A stretch of 64,000 nucleotides of DNA from Allobosea sp. Leaf344 (GTDB lineage Bacteria > Pseudomonadota > Alphaproteobacteria > Rhizobiales > Beijerinckiaceae), in the NCBI RefSeq assembly GCF_001426225.1, contig NZ_LMRT01000001.1, positions 599,090-663,089 of the forward strand, written 5' to 3'. Every line of letters begins with the position of its first letter. Positions within the stretch are counted from its first letter, which is position 1. Below the pieces are notes generated by a model that was not told the origin of the DNA, did not search any database, and worked only from the letters and a program-made list of their open reading frames with translations. This document shows positions 44,512 through 54,500 of this stretch, one piece after another. A program made the position numbers and the translations under genes.

Positions 44512-44803
44512 GACGCAACTCCGACGACACGCAACACCACTCCCGGCTGAACGTCCCGCGATGGGAGCGGTTCCGGCTCTTGGCCGGGCACGAAAGATCG
44601 ATGCGGGCCGCTTGGCTTGTTCGAAGTCGGCGAAGGGCTGTGCAGGCCGCGAGCGGAATGCTTACCGAAGCGTTGATCCGATCGCTCGAAGTGCGCGGCT
44701 CACATGAACCAAGTCTTTGGCACGTCATAACGACGCAACGTCAATTTCAGGAGGATTTAAGCAGGCGAGCCTAAAGACGTCATGTCCATTCGCGAGACCG
44801 ACC

Positions 44804-45973
44804 ATGACTCTTCATCTCGACGCACAGCCCCAGACGACGCGCGCAGAACTGCTGCCTTCACGGGATCACGCGCACTCTACTGAAGGCCAGCCAGTCTCGT
44901 GGCCGGCGATACAGACCGAGGCGGCACGGCCTCGCGCCATTCATGCCGCCCGGCGGGGTGTGCCGCTCCTCACCCTGCCCCCGCCACACGCCGTCCCGAC
45001 GCGATCGCAGCTGATCGCGTCCCTTCCCGAGGACGTATTGCTCCTGTGCCGCAGCGCGCTGGAGCGCCCGGGCTCGCGGCATGGCCGCGCGAGGGCGGCG
45101 CTGGCATCGCGGCTTCCTCCCGTCCCGCGCAGCCGGCGCAGCGCAGGGCTCGCGCGGATCGCGGCGACGCAACCGGCGGATTGCGAAACGCATGACGCGT
45201 TCTTCCGCATCCGCCGATGCGACGCCGCCCCGGCCGAGCGCTTTCTGCTGGGGCTGTTCGACGCGCACCGGCTGCTGCGCCGCGACATCGCGCAGAGCAT
45301 GACCTCGCTGCCGGACGAGCGGCTGGCGATCCTCGCCGATGGTCTCCTGGCGATCCTGGCCGCCGCGATCGGGCCTGCGAAGCTGGCACCCTCGGTCTGG
45401 AGACGGCAGGAGCGGGAGACGTCGCCGGACAATGCCGGGCTGCGCTGGATCAGGGGCCATCAGATCTTCGCCGTCCTCAGCCAGGGGATGATCTACGCAT
45501 TGGCCGAGACGGACAGCGCCGATCGCGACGGCGACGCGGCCAGCCGTGCCGGCGCGGCCGAACTCATGGCCGAACTGCTGGCGGCCAGCGCGGTCTCGCT
45601 GGAGCTGACCGGGGATTTTCCGGAGAGCTATTATCGGCAGACCGTGCGCGTCGGCATGGAAAGCCCGTTCTTGCCGCGCGGCTTCAGCGGGCTGCTCTCC
45701 CGCGATCATCGCGAGCTGGTCGCGCAGATGAAGCGGCTGCGCCCGATGATCGACCGGTTGCGCGAGCAGGAGCCGGCGCTTCATTCCCGGATCACGCGCA
45801 ATCTCGGCGCCGTCTATGCCAGCCACAAACATGTCTGCGCCCGTTTCGTCGGCGCCGACCAGTCGAGCCTGCTGATGGCGGAGATGCAAGGCCGCTCCGC
45901 CGTCGAGCAGATCGACAGGTTCGAGGCCATGCGGCTGCGGAGCTGGGCGCCGGCTGCGGAGACCGGCCGGTGA
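44804..45973 (+). CDS. unknown protein coupled to the phosphopantetheinyl transferase gene
   Basis: 389 residues from the ATG at 44804; a TTG start at 44717 would add 29 residues. I do not recognise the family. The first ~90 residues are Pro/Arg/Ala-rich and probably disordered. The rest is helical, with two hydrophobic stretches (RLAILADGLLAILAAAIG and IFAVLSQGMIYALAE), the segment GDFPESYYRQTVRVGME, and an amphipathic C-terminal part (HRELVAQMKRLRPMIDRLRE). Its stop overlaps the next start as GTGA, so it is translated together with the PPTase and belongs to the PKS-NRPS cluster. A role in acyl transfer, tailoring or regulation is possible but not shown. Confidence 0.75.
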   Translation: MTLHLDAQPQTTRAELLPSRDHAHSTEGQPVSWPAIQTEAARPRAIHAARRGVPLLTLPPPHAVPTRSQLIASLPEDVLLLCRSALERPGSRHGRARAALASRLPPVPRSRRSAGLARIAATQPADCETHDAFFRIRRCDAAPAERFLLGLFDAHRLLRRDIAQSMTSLPDERLAILADGLLAILAAAIGPAKLAPSVWRRQERETSPDNAGLRWIRGHQIFAVLSQGMIYALAETDSADRDGDAASRAGAAELMAELLAASAVSLELTGDFPESYYRQTVRVGMESPFLPRGFSGLLSRDHRELVAQMKRLRPMIDRLREQEPALHSRITRNLGAVYASHKHVCARFVGADQSSLLMAEMQGRSAVEQIDRFEAMRLRSWAPAAETGR

Positions 45974-46698
45974 CACCGATCGCCCCGAGCGGACCGCCGC
46001 TCGTCGTGATGCGCTCGCTCAGCCGGGCGCGCGCCGCCTTGCCCGCCTATGCCGCGCTGCTCGGCGAGGAGGAACGCGCCCAGGCCGGCCGCCTGCGCCA
46101 GATCACCGACCGCGACAGGTTCGTTCTGGGGCGCGGCCTGGCGCGGCTGCTGCTCGCGCAGGCCACGGGACGACAGCCGCGCGCGCTCGCCTTGACCCGC
46201 GACGAGCATGGCAAGCCCCGGCTCGCAGATGCGCAGGGGCTGGAATTCAACATCGCCCATTCCGGCGATCTCGTCGCCGTCGCCATCGGCCGCGACTGCG
46301 AGCTCGGGATCGACGTCGAGCGCCACCGGCCGGGCCTCGACACCGCCGCCATCGGCAGGCTGGTCTTCACCGAGGCGGAGATGGCCGGACTGGCGAGCCG
46401 GGCGGCGGGCGCCGGAACCGAGCCGTTCTTCCGGCAATGGGTGTTCAAGGAGGCGCTGGTCAAGGCTCTCGGGACGGGTCTGGCCCGCGACCCCAGGCGG
46501 TTCGAGATCCGCTTGGAAGGCGGCGAGCCCGCCGCCGCCTTCGTCGGCGGCGGAGAGGACGATATCGGCGGCCGCTGGCGCCTCTCGGCTCTGCCGGTCA
46601 CGCCAGGCTATTCCGCCGCATTGGCGTGGCGCTCGGCTTCACCGACAAAGACGATACCCGATTATGCCGCAACGTCGTTTTCTGATGTTCATGGTTAA
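45970..46698 (+). CDS. 4'-phosphopantetheinyl transferase (Sfp type)
   Basis: 242 residues, GTG start overlapping the previous stop. Sfp-type motifs are in order: GKPRLADAQG, FNIAHSGDLVAVAI, LGIDVERHRP (Mg-binding Asp and Glu) and FFRQWVFKEALVKALGTGL (the WxxKEAxxK signature). It would move the phosphopantetheine arm of CoA onto the serine of carrier domains in the PKS and NRPS of this cluster (Ser codons at 60081-60083, 55503-55505 and 52341-52343). Confidence 0.94.
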   Translation: MTPIAPSGPPLVVMRSLSRARAALPAYAALLGEEERAQAGRLRQITDRDRFVLGRGLARLLLAQATGRQPRALALTRDEHGKPRLADAQGLEFNIAHSGDLVAVAIGRDCELGIDVERHRPGLDTAAIGRLVFTEAEMAGLASRAAGAGTEPFFRQWVFKEALVKALGTGLARDPRRFEIRLEGGEPAAAFVGGGEDDIGGRWRLSALPVTPGYSAALAWRSASPTKTIPDYAATSFSDVHG

Positions 46699-46788
46699 CG
46701 CTTCATTGTCATCTTGGCTGCATTGATCTTGCCCATGCGCAGCCTGGGCGGCCTTCGCCGGCCTGGCCTGCGCCTGGAGCTCTCCCGC

Positions 46789-48201
46789 ATGCGCAAGATC
46801 GGCCTCCTGGTGCTCATGGCCCTGACCGGCTGCACGATGGGGCCGCAGCTGCCGCGGCAGGAACTTCCCGCCCTGCCGGCGGCCTATTCCGAGACGACCG
46901 GCAGCCTCAAAACCGCCGCCGCGCCGGCCGATGCGCCCTGGTGGCGCGCCTTCCGGGACCCGACGCTCGATCAGATCCTCGAGAGCGGGCTCGGCGGCAA
47001 TCTCGACATCCGCCAGGCCCAGGCCAGGCTGGCTGCGGCCGAAGCGGGCATCGCTTCGGCCGGGGCGAGCGGCTTTCCCGCGCTGACGCTCGGTGCCGCG
47101 AGCGGCGCGACGCGCGAGATCGGCCGGATGAAGCAGAAGCAGGGCGTGGTGCAGAGCACCGGCTATCAGCTTTCGGCGAGCTGGCTCCTCGATCTCTTCG
47201 GCGAGGTCCGCTCGCAGATCCAATCCGCCGAGGCCGCGCGCGATGCCGCCAAGGCGGCGACGGAGGTGGCGAGGCTGGCGCTGACCTCGGCGCTGGCGAG
47301 CCAATATGTGGAAGCGCGCCATCAGCAGGAACTGGCGGCGATCACCGCGCGCAGCCTGGCCGCGCGACGGCGGGCGCTGGCCCTGACGCAGGGGCTGCAG
47401 CGCGAGGGCATGGCGTCCGGCCTCGATGTCTCGCGCAGCGAAGAGGCGATGCGGGCGATCGCGGCGGAACAGCCGCTGCAGGAAGCGAATTTCCGCCGCG
47501 CGGCGCATCGTATGGCGACGCTGATCGGGCAGCCCGCCACCGCGCTGGTGCCGCTGCTCGACAGGCCGGCGGCGCAGCCGGAGCCGGCTTGGCCGGCCGA
47601 AACGGGCGTTCCCGCGGATCTGCTGCGCAACCGGCCGGACATCAGGCGCGCGGAACTCGATTATCTCGGCAGTCTCGCCGAGATCGGCTTCGCCTGGTCG
47701 CAGCTGTTTCCCTCGGTGACGCTGTCGGGCTCCATCGCCCCCTCCTATGTCAAGACGTCCGCCGCGAGCGGCCATCTCACGACATGGTCCTTCGGGCCGC
47801 AGCTGAAGCTGCCGATCTTCGATGGCGGCCGCCTGAACGCCAATGTGAAGATCGCCGTCGCGCGGGCGCAGGAGAAGGAGGCGGCGTGGCGAGCCAGCGT
47901 GCTGGCGGCCGTCGAGGAGGTCGAGACGGCGCTGGTGAGCTATCGTCGCGAGGCGGCGACGCTGAGCCGTACACAGGCGCGGCTCCGGGCGGCGCAGCGC
48001 AGCGCCGATCTGGCGCGCGCGGCCTATCGCGAGGGGCTGTCGGCGGCGTTCGAGATGCTCGATGCCGAGCGCCAGCTTTCCGATGCACAGACCGCGCAAG
48101 CGCAGTCGCGGCGCAATCTCGCTCTGCACTACATCGCGCTCAGCGTCGCTCTGGGGCGCGGCCTGCCCGGCCCCGGCAGCAGCCGGCCCGCCGCGGGCTG
48201 A
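46789..48201 (+). CDS. outer-membrane efflux lipoprotein (NodT/TolC family)
   Basis: 470 residues from the ATG at 46789. The N-terminus RKIGLLVLMALTGC is a lipoprotein signal with lipobox LTGC. Two tandem OEP repeats follow, each with long coiled-coil helices (NLDIRQAQARLAAAEAGIAS and VAIARAQEKEAAWRAS-like), plus FGPQLKLPIFDGGRLNANVK and the conserved LLRNRPDIRRAELDY. It forms the outer-membrane duct for the tripartite exporter encoded next. An upstream in-frame ATG at 46735 would bury the lipobox and is less likely. Confidence 0.92.
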   Translation: MRKIGLLVLMALTGCTMGPQLPRQELPALPAAYSETTGSLKTAAAPADAPWWRAFRDPTLDQILESGLGGNLDIRQAQARLAAAEAGIASAGASGFPALTLGAASGATREIGRMKQKQGVVQSTGYQLSASWLLDLFGEVRSQIQSAEAARDAAKAATEVARLALTSALASQYVEARHQQELAAITARSLAARRRALALTQGLQREGMASGLDVSRSEEAMRAIAAEQPLQEANFRRAAHRMATLIGQPATALVPLLDRPAAQPEPAWPAETGVPADLLRNRPDIRRAELDYLGSLAEIGFAWSQLFPSVTLSGSIAPSYVKTSAASGHLTTWSFGPQLKLPIFDGGRLNANVKIAVARAQEKEAAWRASVLAAVEEVETALVSYRREAATLSRTQARLRAAQRSADLARAAYREGLSAAFEMLDAERQLSDAQTAQAQSRRNLALHYIALSVALGRGLPGPGSSRPAAG

Positions 48202-48402
48202 CGAAGACGCGTGGATGCTTGCACATCGCGCTTTCATCCCTGAAATGCCGCTTGGTTAGCATGTTGTTTACCATGCGAGGCTTAGACAGGATCGATGCGC
48301 CGCCCGGAGCCTGAACGTGTCCATTCCCCTCCCCACACGGCCCGATCGTCAGGCTGAGCCGGCGCCGGCGTCACCGGCCGGCGGCTGCGGGACGAGGGCG
48401 CG
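48202..48402 (+). promoter_or_regulatory. 201-bp gap upstream of the ABC exporter genes
   Basis: No gene fits here. The spacer contains an inverted repeat, GCATG-TTGTTTAC-CATGC (about 48259-48276), in a locally AT-richer patch. It may be a protein-binding site for a promoter serving the exporter operon. Nothing else stands out. Confidence 0.3.
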
Positions 48403-49527
48403 GTGACGACGCTGATCGCCTGGCGCAACCTGATCCACGACCCGGTCAGGTTCGCGGCGACCTTGATCGGGATCATCTTCTCGGTGGTGCTGATGGCCGT
48501 CCAGGCCGGCATGCTGCTCGGCTTCGCCGAGACGACGACGGGGCTGGTGCGCCAGTCCCGGGCGAATATCTGGCTGGTGCCGCGCGGCACCACCAATGTC
48601 GACCAATCGGCGATCCTGCCGCAGAGAACCTATTTCCAGGCGCTGAAGACCGCCGGCGTGGCGGAGGCCGCCCGCCACATCGTGCGCTTCGTCAGCTGGC
48701 GCCTGCCGCGGGGCGGCTCCCAGCTCGTCATCGTCGTCGGCTTCGATCCCGTCTCCGGGCTGGCCGGGCCCTGGAACGTGGTCGAGGGCTCGGTGGCGGC
48801 GCTCTCCGCGCCGCATATGGTGATGATCGACCGGCTCTATGCCGCCAAGCTCGGCGTCAGGGCGATCGGCGACAGCGTCGAGATCTCGGGGCGGCGGGCG
48901 ATCGTCGCCGGCTTCACGCAGGGCGCGCGCACCTTCACCCAGGCGCCCTATGTCTTCACCAGCTACGCCAACGCGCTGCGCTATACCGAGGTGCTGGACG
49001 GCGATGCGAGCTATGTGCTGGTGCGCGCCCAGCCGGGGATCGCGCTGGCGCCCCTGGTCGCCAGGCTGCAGGCGGCGGCGCCCAACACCGACGTGATGAC
49101 GGCGGAGGCCTTCGCCGCCAAGACCCGCGATTACTGGATCTTCACCACCGGCGCCGGCTCCGCCCTGATCATGGGGGCCTCGCTCGGCGCGCTGGTCGGC
49201 ATCGTCATCGTCGCCCAGACGCTCTATGCGGCGACGCTGGAGCGGATCGGCGAATATGCGACGCTGGCCGCGATCGGCGCCGGACATGGCTATCTCAGTG
49301 CCATCGTCATCAAGCAGGCGCTGATCTGCGGCGCGGCCGGCTATGGCATCGCCGCCCTGGTCGCGCTCAGCATCGCCTTCGCCGCCCGCGGCGCGCCAGC
49401 CGCCATCCTGTTCACGCCAAGCGCGCTCGGCCTGCTGGCCGTAGCGGCGCTGCTGATGTGCTGCCTCTCGGCGCTGATCGCCATCCGCAAGCTGTCGACG
49501 ATCGACCCCACGAGCGTGTTCCGATGA
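48403..49527 (+). CDS. ABC exporter permease, DevC/FtsX-like
   Basis: 374 residues, GTG start after GAGGG. One N-terminal membrane helix (AATLIGIIFSVVLMAVQAGM), a large periplasmic domain of about 220 residues, then three C-terminal helices (GALVGIVIVAQTLYAATLER, CGAAGYGIAALVALSIAF, ALGLLAVAALLMCCLSALIA). This four-helix layout is that of MacB/DevC-type permeases. It overlaps the ATPase gene by 4 nt. Confidence 0.9.
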   Translation: MTTLIAWRNLIHDPVRFAATLIGIIFSVVLMAVQAGMLLGFAETTTGLVRQSRANIWLVPRGTTNVDQSAILPQRTYFQALKTAGVAEAARHIVRFVSWRLPRGGSQLVIVVGFDPVSGLAGPWNVVEGSVAALSAPHMVMIDRLYAAKLGVRAIGDSVEISGRRAIVAGFTQGARTFTQAPYVFTSYANALRYTEVLDGDASYVLVRAQPGIALAPLVARLQAAAPNTDVMTAEAFAAKTRDYWIFTTGAGSALIMGASLGALVGIVIVAQTLYAATLERIGEYATLAAIGAGHGYLSAIVIKQALICGAAGYGIAALVALSIAFAARGAPAAILFTPSALGLLAVAALLMCCLSALIAIRKLSTIDPTSVFR

Positions 49528-50261
49528 GCGAAGCCGATCGCAGCATCCGGGTCGAGGCGGCCGAGCTCCGCTATGGCCGCGCCGATACCGGCACCCATGC
49601 CCTGCGCGGCGTCAGCCTCCAGGCCATGCCGGGGGAGGTGCTGATGATCCGCGGCCCGTCCGGCAGCGGCAAGACCACGCTGCTGCAGCTGATGGGCGCG
49701 CTCAAGACGCCGGATAAGGGGATGGTGAGCATCTGCGGCGAGACCACCGGCGGCTGTTCGGCGGCGGCGCTGCGCAGCCTGAGGCTGCGGCGGATCGGCT
49801 TCGTCTTCCAGTTCTTCAACCTGTTCCCGACGCTCTCGGCCTGGGAGAACGTGGCCATCCCGCTCGATATCCGGGGTGTGCCGCGGCAGGATTCGGAGCG
49901 GGCGGCGCGGGCGATGCTCGAGGAGGTCGGCCTCGGCGACCGGGCCGATTTCAAGCCGGGCCAGCTTTCCGGCGGGCAGCGCCAGCGTGTCGCCGTCGCG
50001 CGCGCCCTGATGAACGAGCCCGACGTCATTCTCGCCGACGAGCCGACCGCGGCGCTGGACGGCGTCAACGGCGCCATCGTCATCGCCGCGCTCCGGCGGC
50101 TCGCCCATCGCAAGGGCCGCGTCGTGGTGGTGGTATCGCATGACCAGCGCCTGCAGGACCAGGTCGACCGCTGCATCACCATCGAGGACGGGCTCGTCGT
50201 CGCCACCCCGGCGCCGCCCGCCCCCTTCTCCCCGCGTCGCGTATCGGAGTCGATCGGATGA
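49524..50261 (+). CDS. ABC exporter ATP-binding protein, DevA/LolD-like
   Basis: 245 residues. Walker A is GPSGSGKTT, the Q-loop region reads FVFQFFNLFPTLSAWENV, the signature is LSGGQRQRVAVARAL, and Walker B is VILADEPTAALD. The sequence is of the MacB/LolD/DevA type that energises tripartite exporters. Overlaps of 4 nt at both ends tie it to the permease and membrane-fusion genes. Confidence 0.94.
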   Translation: MSEADRSIRVEAAELRYGRADTGTHALRGVSLQAMPGEVLMIRGPSGSGKTTLLQLMGALKTPDKGMVSICGETTGGCSAAALRSLRLRRIGFVFQFFNLFPTLSAWENVAIPLDIRGVPRQDSERAARAMLEEVGLGDRADFKPGQLSGGQRQRVAVARALMNEPDVILADEPTAALDGVNGAIVIAALRRLAHRKGRVVVVVSHDQRLQDQVDRCITIEDGLVVATPAPPAPFSPRRVSESIG

Positions 50262-51499
50262 CAGCGCAGCCGAAGGCCTCCGCCAGCGTCGCCCTGGTGC
50301 TGATCCTGATCGCCGGCGCCTATACCAGCCTGGATCGCGGCGGGATCGGCGGCGGCCAGGGCCATGCGACGACGGCGGGTGGAACGGGCGGTGCCGGCCC
50401 GCGGCGGCAGGTGGTGGCCGGGCTGGGCGTGGTCGAGCCGAGCTCCGGCACCATCGACCTCGCCGCGCCGGCGCTCGGCATCCTGTCCTCCGTCAGGGTC
50501 CGCGAGGGCGACCGCGTCCGCCGGGGCGAGATCGTCGCGGAGATCGCCAATGACGATCTGAAGGCGCGCCTCGCGCAGGCGGAGGCGACGCTCGCGATCA
50601 GGACCGCGCAGGCGCGGCTGATCGAGGAGGGTCCCCGCACCGAGGAGATCCGCAAGGCCGAGGCGCAGTTGCGCGAAGAGGAGGGCAATCTCAGGCTGAT
50701 GCAGGCGCAGTTCGAGCGGCGCCAGCGGCTGGTGCGCGAGGGCGCGGTCTCCTCCGAGGCGCTCAACGCCGCCGGCAACAGCCTGACCGCGGCGCGGGAG
50801 CGGCGCAGCGCCGCCGAGAACAGCCTGCAGATCCTGCGCCAGGGCGCCCGCCCGGACGAGATCGGCGCGGCACGGGCCGAGGTGCGGCTGGCGGAGAACC
50901 AGCTGGCCGAGGCGCGGGCCGCTCTGGCCAAATCCTTCGTCCGGGCCAGCACCGACGGCGTGGTGCTGCGCCGCTACCGCGAGCCGGGCGAGGCGATCTC
51001 GACCCAGAACATCGTGCCGGTGGTGCAGATCGCCGATCTGTCGCGGCTGGTCGTGCGCACCCAGATCGACGAGAACGACATCGCCGAGCTGAGCATCGGC
51101 CAGGGCGCCGAGATCTCGGCGCCGGCCCTCAACGGCCGCAGGCTCGCCGGGCGGGTCGAGCGGATCAGCCCCCGCCTCGGCGCCAAGATCGTGTCCTCGG
51201 ATTCGCCGACCGAGAAGCGCGATGCCCGCGTGCTCGACGTGATCGTGGCGCTGCCGCCGGGTGCCAGCCTGCCGATCAATCTGCGCGTCGACGTCGTCAT
51301 CGACCTCACCAGCGCGGCCGTGCCGGTGGCGGGGCTGCGCGGCCCGCTCGGCAACGGTCCGGCGCCGCTCCCGCGCGCCCTTGCGGCTGCGCCCCCGCCC
51401 TGCGCCGTCACGGGCTGCAAGCCGGCCGAGGCGGTTTTGGCCGGCTCCGCGCTCGACCCGCGTCCCGTGCCGATCCGGCAGAGCCGGCTCTACGACTGA
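50258..51499 (+). CDS. membrane-fusion (HlyD/DevB-type) subunit
   Basis: 413 residues. One N-terminal membrane anchor (ASASVALVLILIAGAY), a first half-lipoyl strand set (GILSSVRVREGDRVRRGEIV), a long coiled coil (about residues 100-215, with KAEAQLREEEGNLRLMQAQF), the second half-lipoyl part and a beta-barrel region (VVRTQIDENDIAELSIGQG). It would bridge the inner-membrane ABC pump and the NodT-like outer-membrane protein. Its stop codon lies 10 bp from that of the convergent NRPS gene. Confidence 0.92.
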   Translation: MTAQPKASASVALVLILIAGAYTSLDRGGIGGGQGHATTAGGTGGAGPRRQVVAGLGVVEPSSGTIDLAAPALGILSSVRVREGDRVRRGEIVAEIANDDLKARLAQAEATLAIRTAQARLIEEGPRTEEIRKAEAQLREEEGNLRLMQAQFERRQRLVREGAVSSEALNAAGNSLTAARERRSAAENSLQILRQGARPDEIGAARAEVRLAENQLAEARAALAKSFVRASTDGVVLRRYREPGEAISTQNIVPVVQIADLSRLVVRTQIDENDIAELSIGQGAEISAPALNGRRLAGRVERISPRLGAKIVSSDSPTEKRDARVLDVIVALPPGASLPINLRVDVVIDLTSAAVPVAGLRGPLGNGPAPLPRALAAAPPPCAVTGCKPAEAVLAGSALDPRPVPIRQSRLYD

Positions 51500-51513
51500 C
51501 CGGCGCGGGTCAG
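51496..51513. terminator. short hairpin between convergent operons
   Basis: CTGACC and GGTCAG form a 6-bp stem with a 6-nt loop. It spans the 10-bp gap between the HlyD-like and NRPS stop codons, and both stops are inside the stem. It may help end transcription from both sides, but the stem is short and no T-run follows. Confidence 0.35.
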
Positions 51514-54500
51514 GGCTGGTCGAACAGCACGGCGAGCTTCGCGACATTGTCGCGGTTCAGCACGGCGTAATGGTCGCAATCCAGCGGCGGATAGGCGAGC
51601 GGCCGCTCGCTCATCGCCTGCCAATAATCGCGGCGCCCATCGGGCGGCAGGTCGCCGCGCCGCGCCAGCAGATAGATCATCGGCGTGGCGATGATCTCGG
51701 GCACATAGGTTTCCGACAGGCGCATATTATTGGCGACGATCGCCGCGACGCGCCGCTCCTGGTCCGGATCGATCGGCGCGGTCGAGCCGCTGCGTTCCTT
51801 CTCCAGCCGGACGATGCGATGGGCGGTGTATTGCGCCATCTCCATCGTCCAGGCCTCGCCGGCGGCGGAGGTGTCGAGCAGGACGAGCCGGTCCACCACC
51901 TCGCCCACCGCCTCGAGCCGGCGGGTGATCTCGAAGGCGGCGAGGCCGCCGAAGGAATGGCCGAGCAGCGCGTAGGGACCGACGGGCTGGACGCTGCGGA
52001 TGGCGCCCAGATACGCCTCCATCATCGAGTCGATGGTCTCGGCCAGGGGTTCGCCCGCCTCCAGCCCCGAGGCCTGCACGCCATAGACCGGGCGGCGGCC
52101 GGCCAGGGCCTCGGCCAGGCCGATATAGCCGAAGGAGGCGCCGCCGACGGGGTGGAAGCAGAAGACCGGCCGCCCCGGCCCGTCGCCGAGCCGCACCAGC
52201 GGGCCGCGCGCCTGCAGCGCCTTGCCCGAGGCGATCGCGTCGGCCAGAGCGCGGATCGTCTGGTGGCGATAGATCGCCGCGATCGGCAGCGCGACCTGCA
52301 ATTGAGCCTGACAGGCTGCGGCCAGGCGCAGCGCCTGCAGCGAATGCCCGCCGAGCCCGAAGAAATTATCGTCGATGCCGACCTCGCATTGCAGCAGCGA
52401 GCCGACGATCGCGACGAGGGCCTGGTCGAGCGCGTCGCGCGGCGCCGTCTTCTCCGCCCTGTCCCCGGCCTCCGGCGCCGGCAGGGCGGCGAGGTCGAGC
52501 TTGCCGTTCACGGTCATCGGCAGCGCCGCCAGCAGCACCAGCGCGCTCGGCACCATGTAATGCGGCAGGCGCGCCTCGAGATGGCCGCGCCAATCGGCGA
52601 CCGGCCGTGCCGTGTCGCCGTTTTCGGGCACGGCATAAGCGAGGATGGCGGGCTCGCCCTGATGGTCGCGGAGGACGGCCACGGCCGAGCGGATCTCCGG
52701 ATGGCTGCTGAGAGCGGCGGCAACCTCTTCCAGCTCGATACGGAAGCCGCGGATCTTCACCTGCCGGTCGGCGCGGCCGAGGAAGCTGATCTCGCCGGCA
52801 TCGTCGAGGCGGCCGAGATCGCCGCTGCGATAGAGCCGCTCGCCTGCGGCCCCGAACGGATCCGGCACGAAGCGCTCCGCCGTCTCCTGCGGCAGGGCGA
52901 GATAGCCGATCGCCACGCTCGGGCCGCCGATGCAGATTTCGCCGACGATACCGGGCGGCACCGGCTGCAGCGCCTCGTCCAGCAGGATCACCCGGTAATC
53001 GGGGAGGGCGCGGCCGATCGGCAAAGTCGCGCCGGTCTCGGTGCCGTCATAGCGATGGATCGCCGCGTCGATGCAGCTCTCCGTCGGCCCATAGGCGTTG
53101 ACGATTTCGGTTCCCGGCAGCGCCGCCCGGAGCCTGCGGGCCAGCGCCACCGGGAACGGCTCGCCGCCCAGGATGAGGCGGCGCAGCGCCAGCGCCGGCG
53201 GCGGGGTGTCCAGCATGGCGTCCAGGAAGGCCGGGCCGGAATTGAGGGAGGTAATGCTTTCGCGCGCCATCAGCGACCAGAATTCCGGGCCGGCGAGCGC
53301 CCCCGCATCGTCGGCGACGACCACGGTTGCGCCGCTCAGCAGCGGCGTGACGAGCTGGCCGATGGAGACGTCGAAGCTGACCGAGAGCGTCGCCAGCACC
53401 CGGTCGCCCGGGCCGATCGGATCATGCCCCTGCCTGGCCGCCGCCAGATTGGCGAGGGCCGCATGGCTGACGACGACGCCCTTCGGCGCACCCGTCGAGC
53501 CGGAGGTGTGGATGATATAGGCGGGCGATTGCGGGGTGAGCGGCTCCAGCCTCTCGGCATCGGTCGGTTCATCCTGCCGCGGCCCGTGCCAGTCGCCGGC
53601 GTCGCAGAGCAAAGCCGGCCATTGCCGCGGGGCCAGGGTGCAGGTCTCCCGGTCCGCCAGGATGACCGAGGGCCGGGCCTGCGCCAGGATGGCTGCGATG
53701 CGCTGGGCGGGGTGCGACGGATCGACAGGCATGTAGACGCCGCCCGCCTTCATGATGCCGAGCGCGGCGATGACGAGCGCCTCCGAGCGGCCGAGCAGCA
53801 CCGCCACCGGCCGGCCCGGCCCGACGCCCCAGGTGATCAGCGCATGGGCGAGGCGGTTGGCGCGCCGATCGAGCTCGGCGAAGCTCAGGCTCACCGCGCG
53901 ATAGCGGACCGCCTCCCGCTCCGGCTGCTCGGCAACCCGGCATGCGAAGAGCGCGGGGATGGTGTCGAGCGGCTGGCCATGCGCGGGCTCGCGGCTGGCG
54001 GCCGCCAGCCGCGCCTGCGCCGCCTCGTCGAGCAGGGCGAGCTGCGTGAAGGGGCGCTCCGGCGCCGCCAGCGCGGCCTCGAGAAGCCGGGGCAACTGCT
54101 CCGCCAGCCGCGCCATGGTCTTCGGCAGGAACAGGTCGAGCGCATAGGTGATCGACGCCTCGAAGGCGCCCTCGCATTCGTTGACGACGAGCGTCAGGTC
54201 GAATTTCGCGGTGGTCTCCGGCAGCGGCAGCGCGCTGGCCGTGAGCCCGGCGAAGGCGAGCTTCGCCGGTGGCGCGGATTGATAGGCGATGACGCTCTGG
54301 AAGAGCGGGTGCAGGCCCGGGCGGCGCACCGGCTTCACCGCCTCGACGATCTGCTCCAGCGGCAGCGCGGCATGGGCGAAGACGTCGAGCGCATGGTCGC
54401 GCAGCCGCTCGACCAGCGTGCCGAAGCCCGGGCGGCCGGTGAGATCGGCCCGGAGCGCGACGGTATTGACGAAGAAGCCGATCAGCGCCTGCGTCGCGGG

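Noticed and set aside
48255-48280. CtrA-type binding site (TTAA-N7-TTAAC) before the exporter genes
   Set aside because: The best match, TTAG-N7-TTTACC, has two mismatches to the core, which is expected by chance in a short AT-richer patch.
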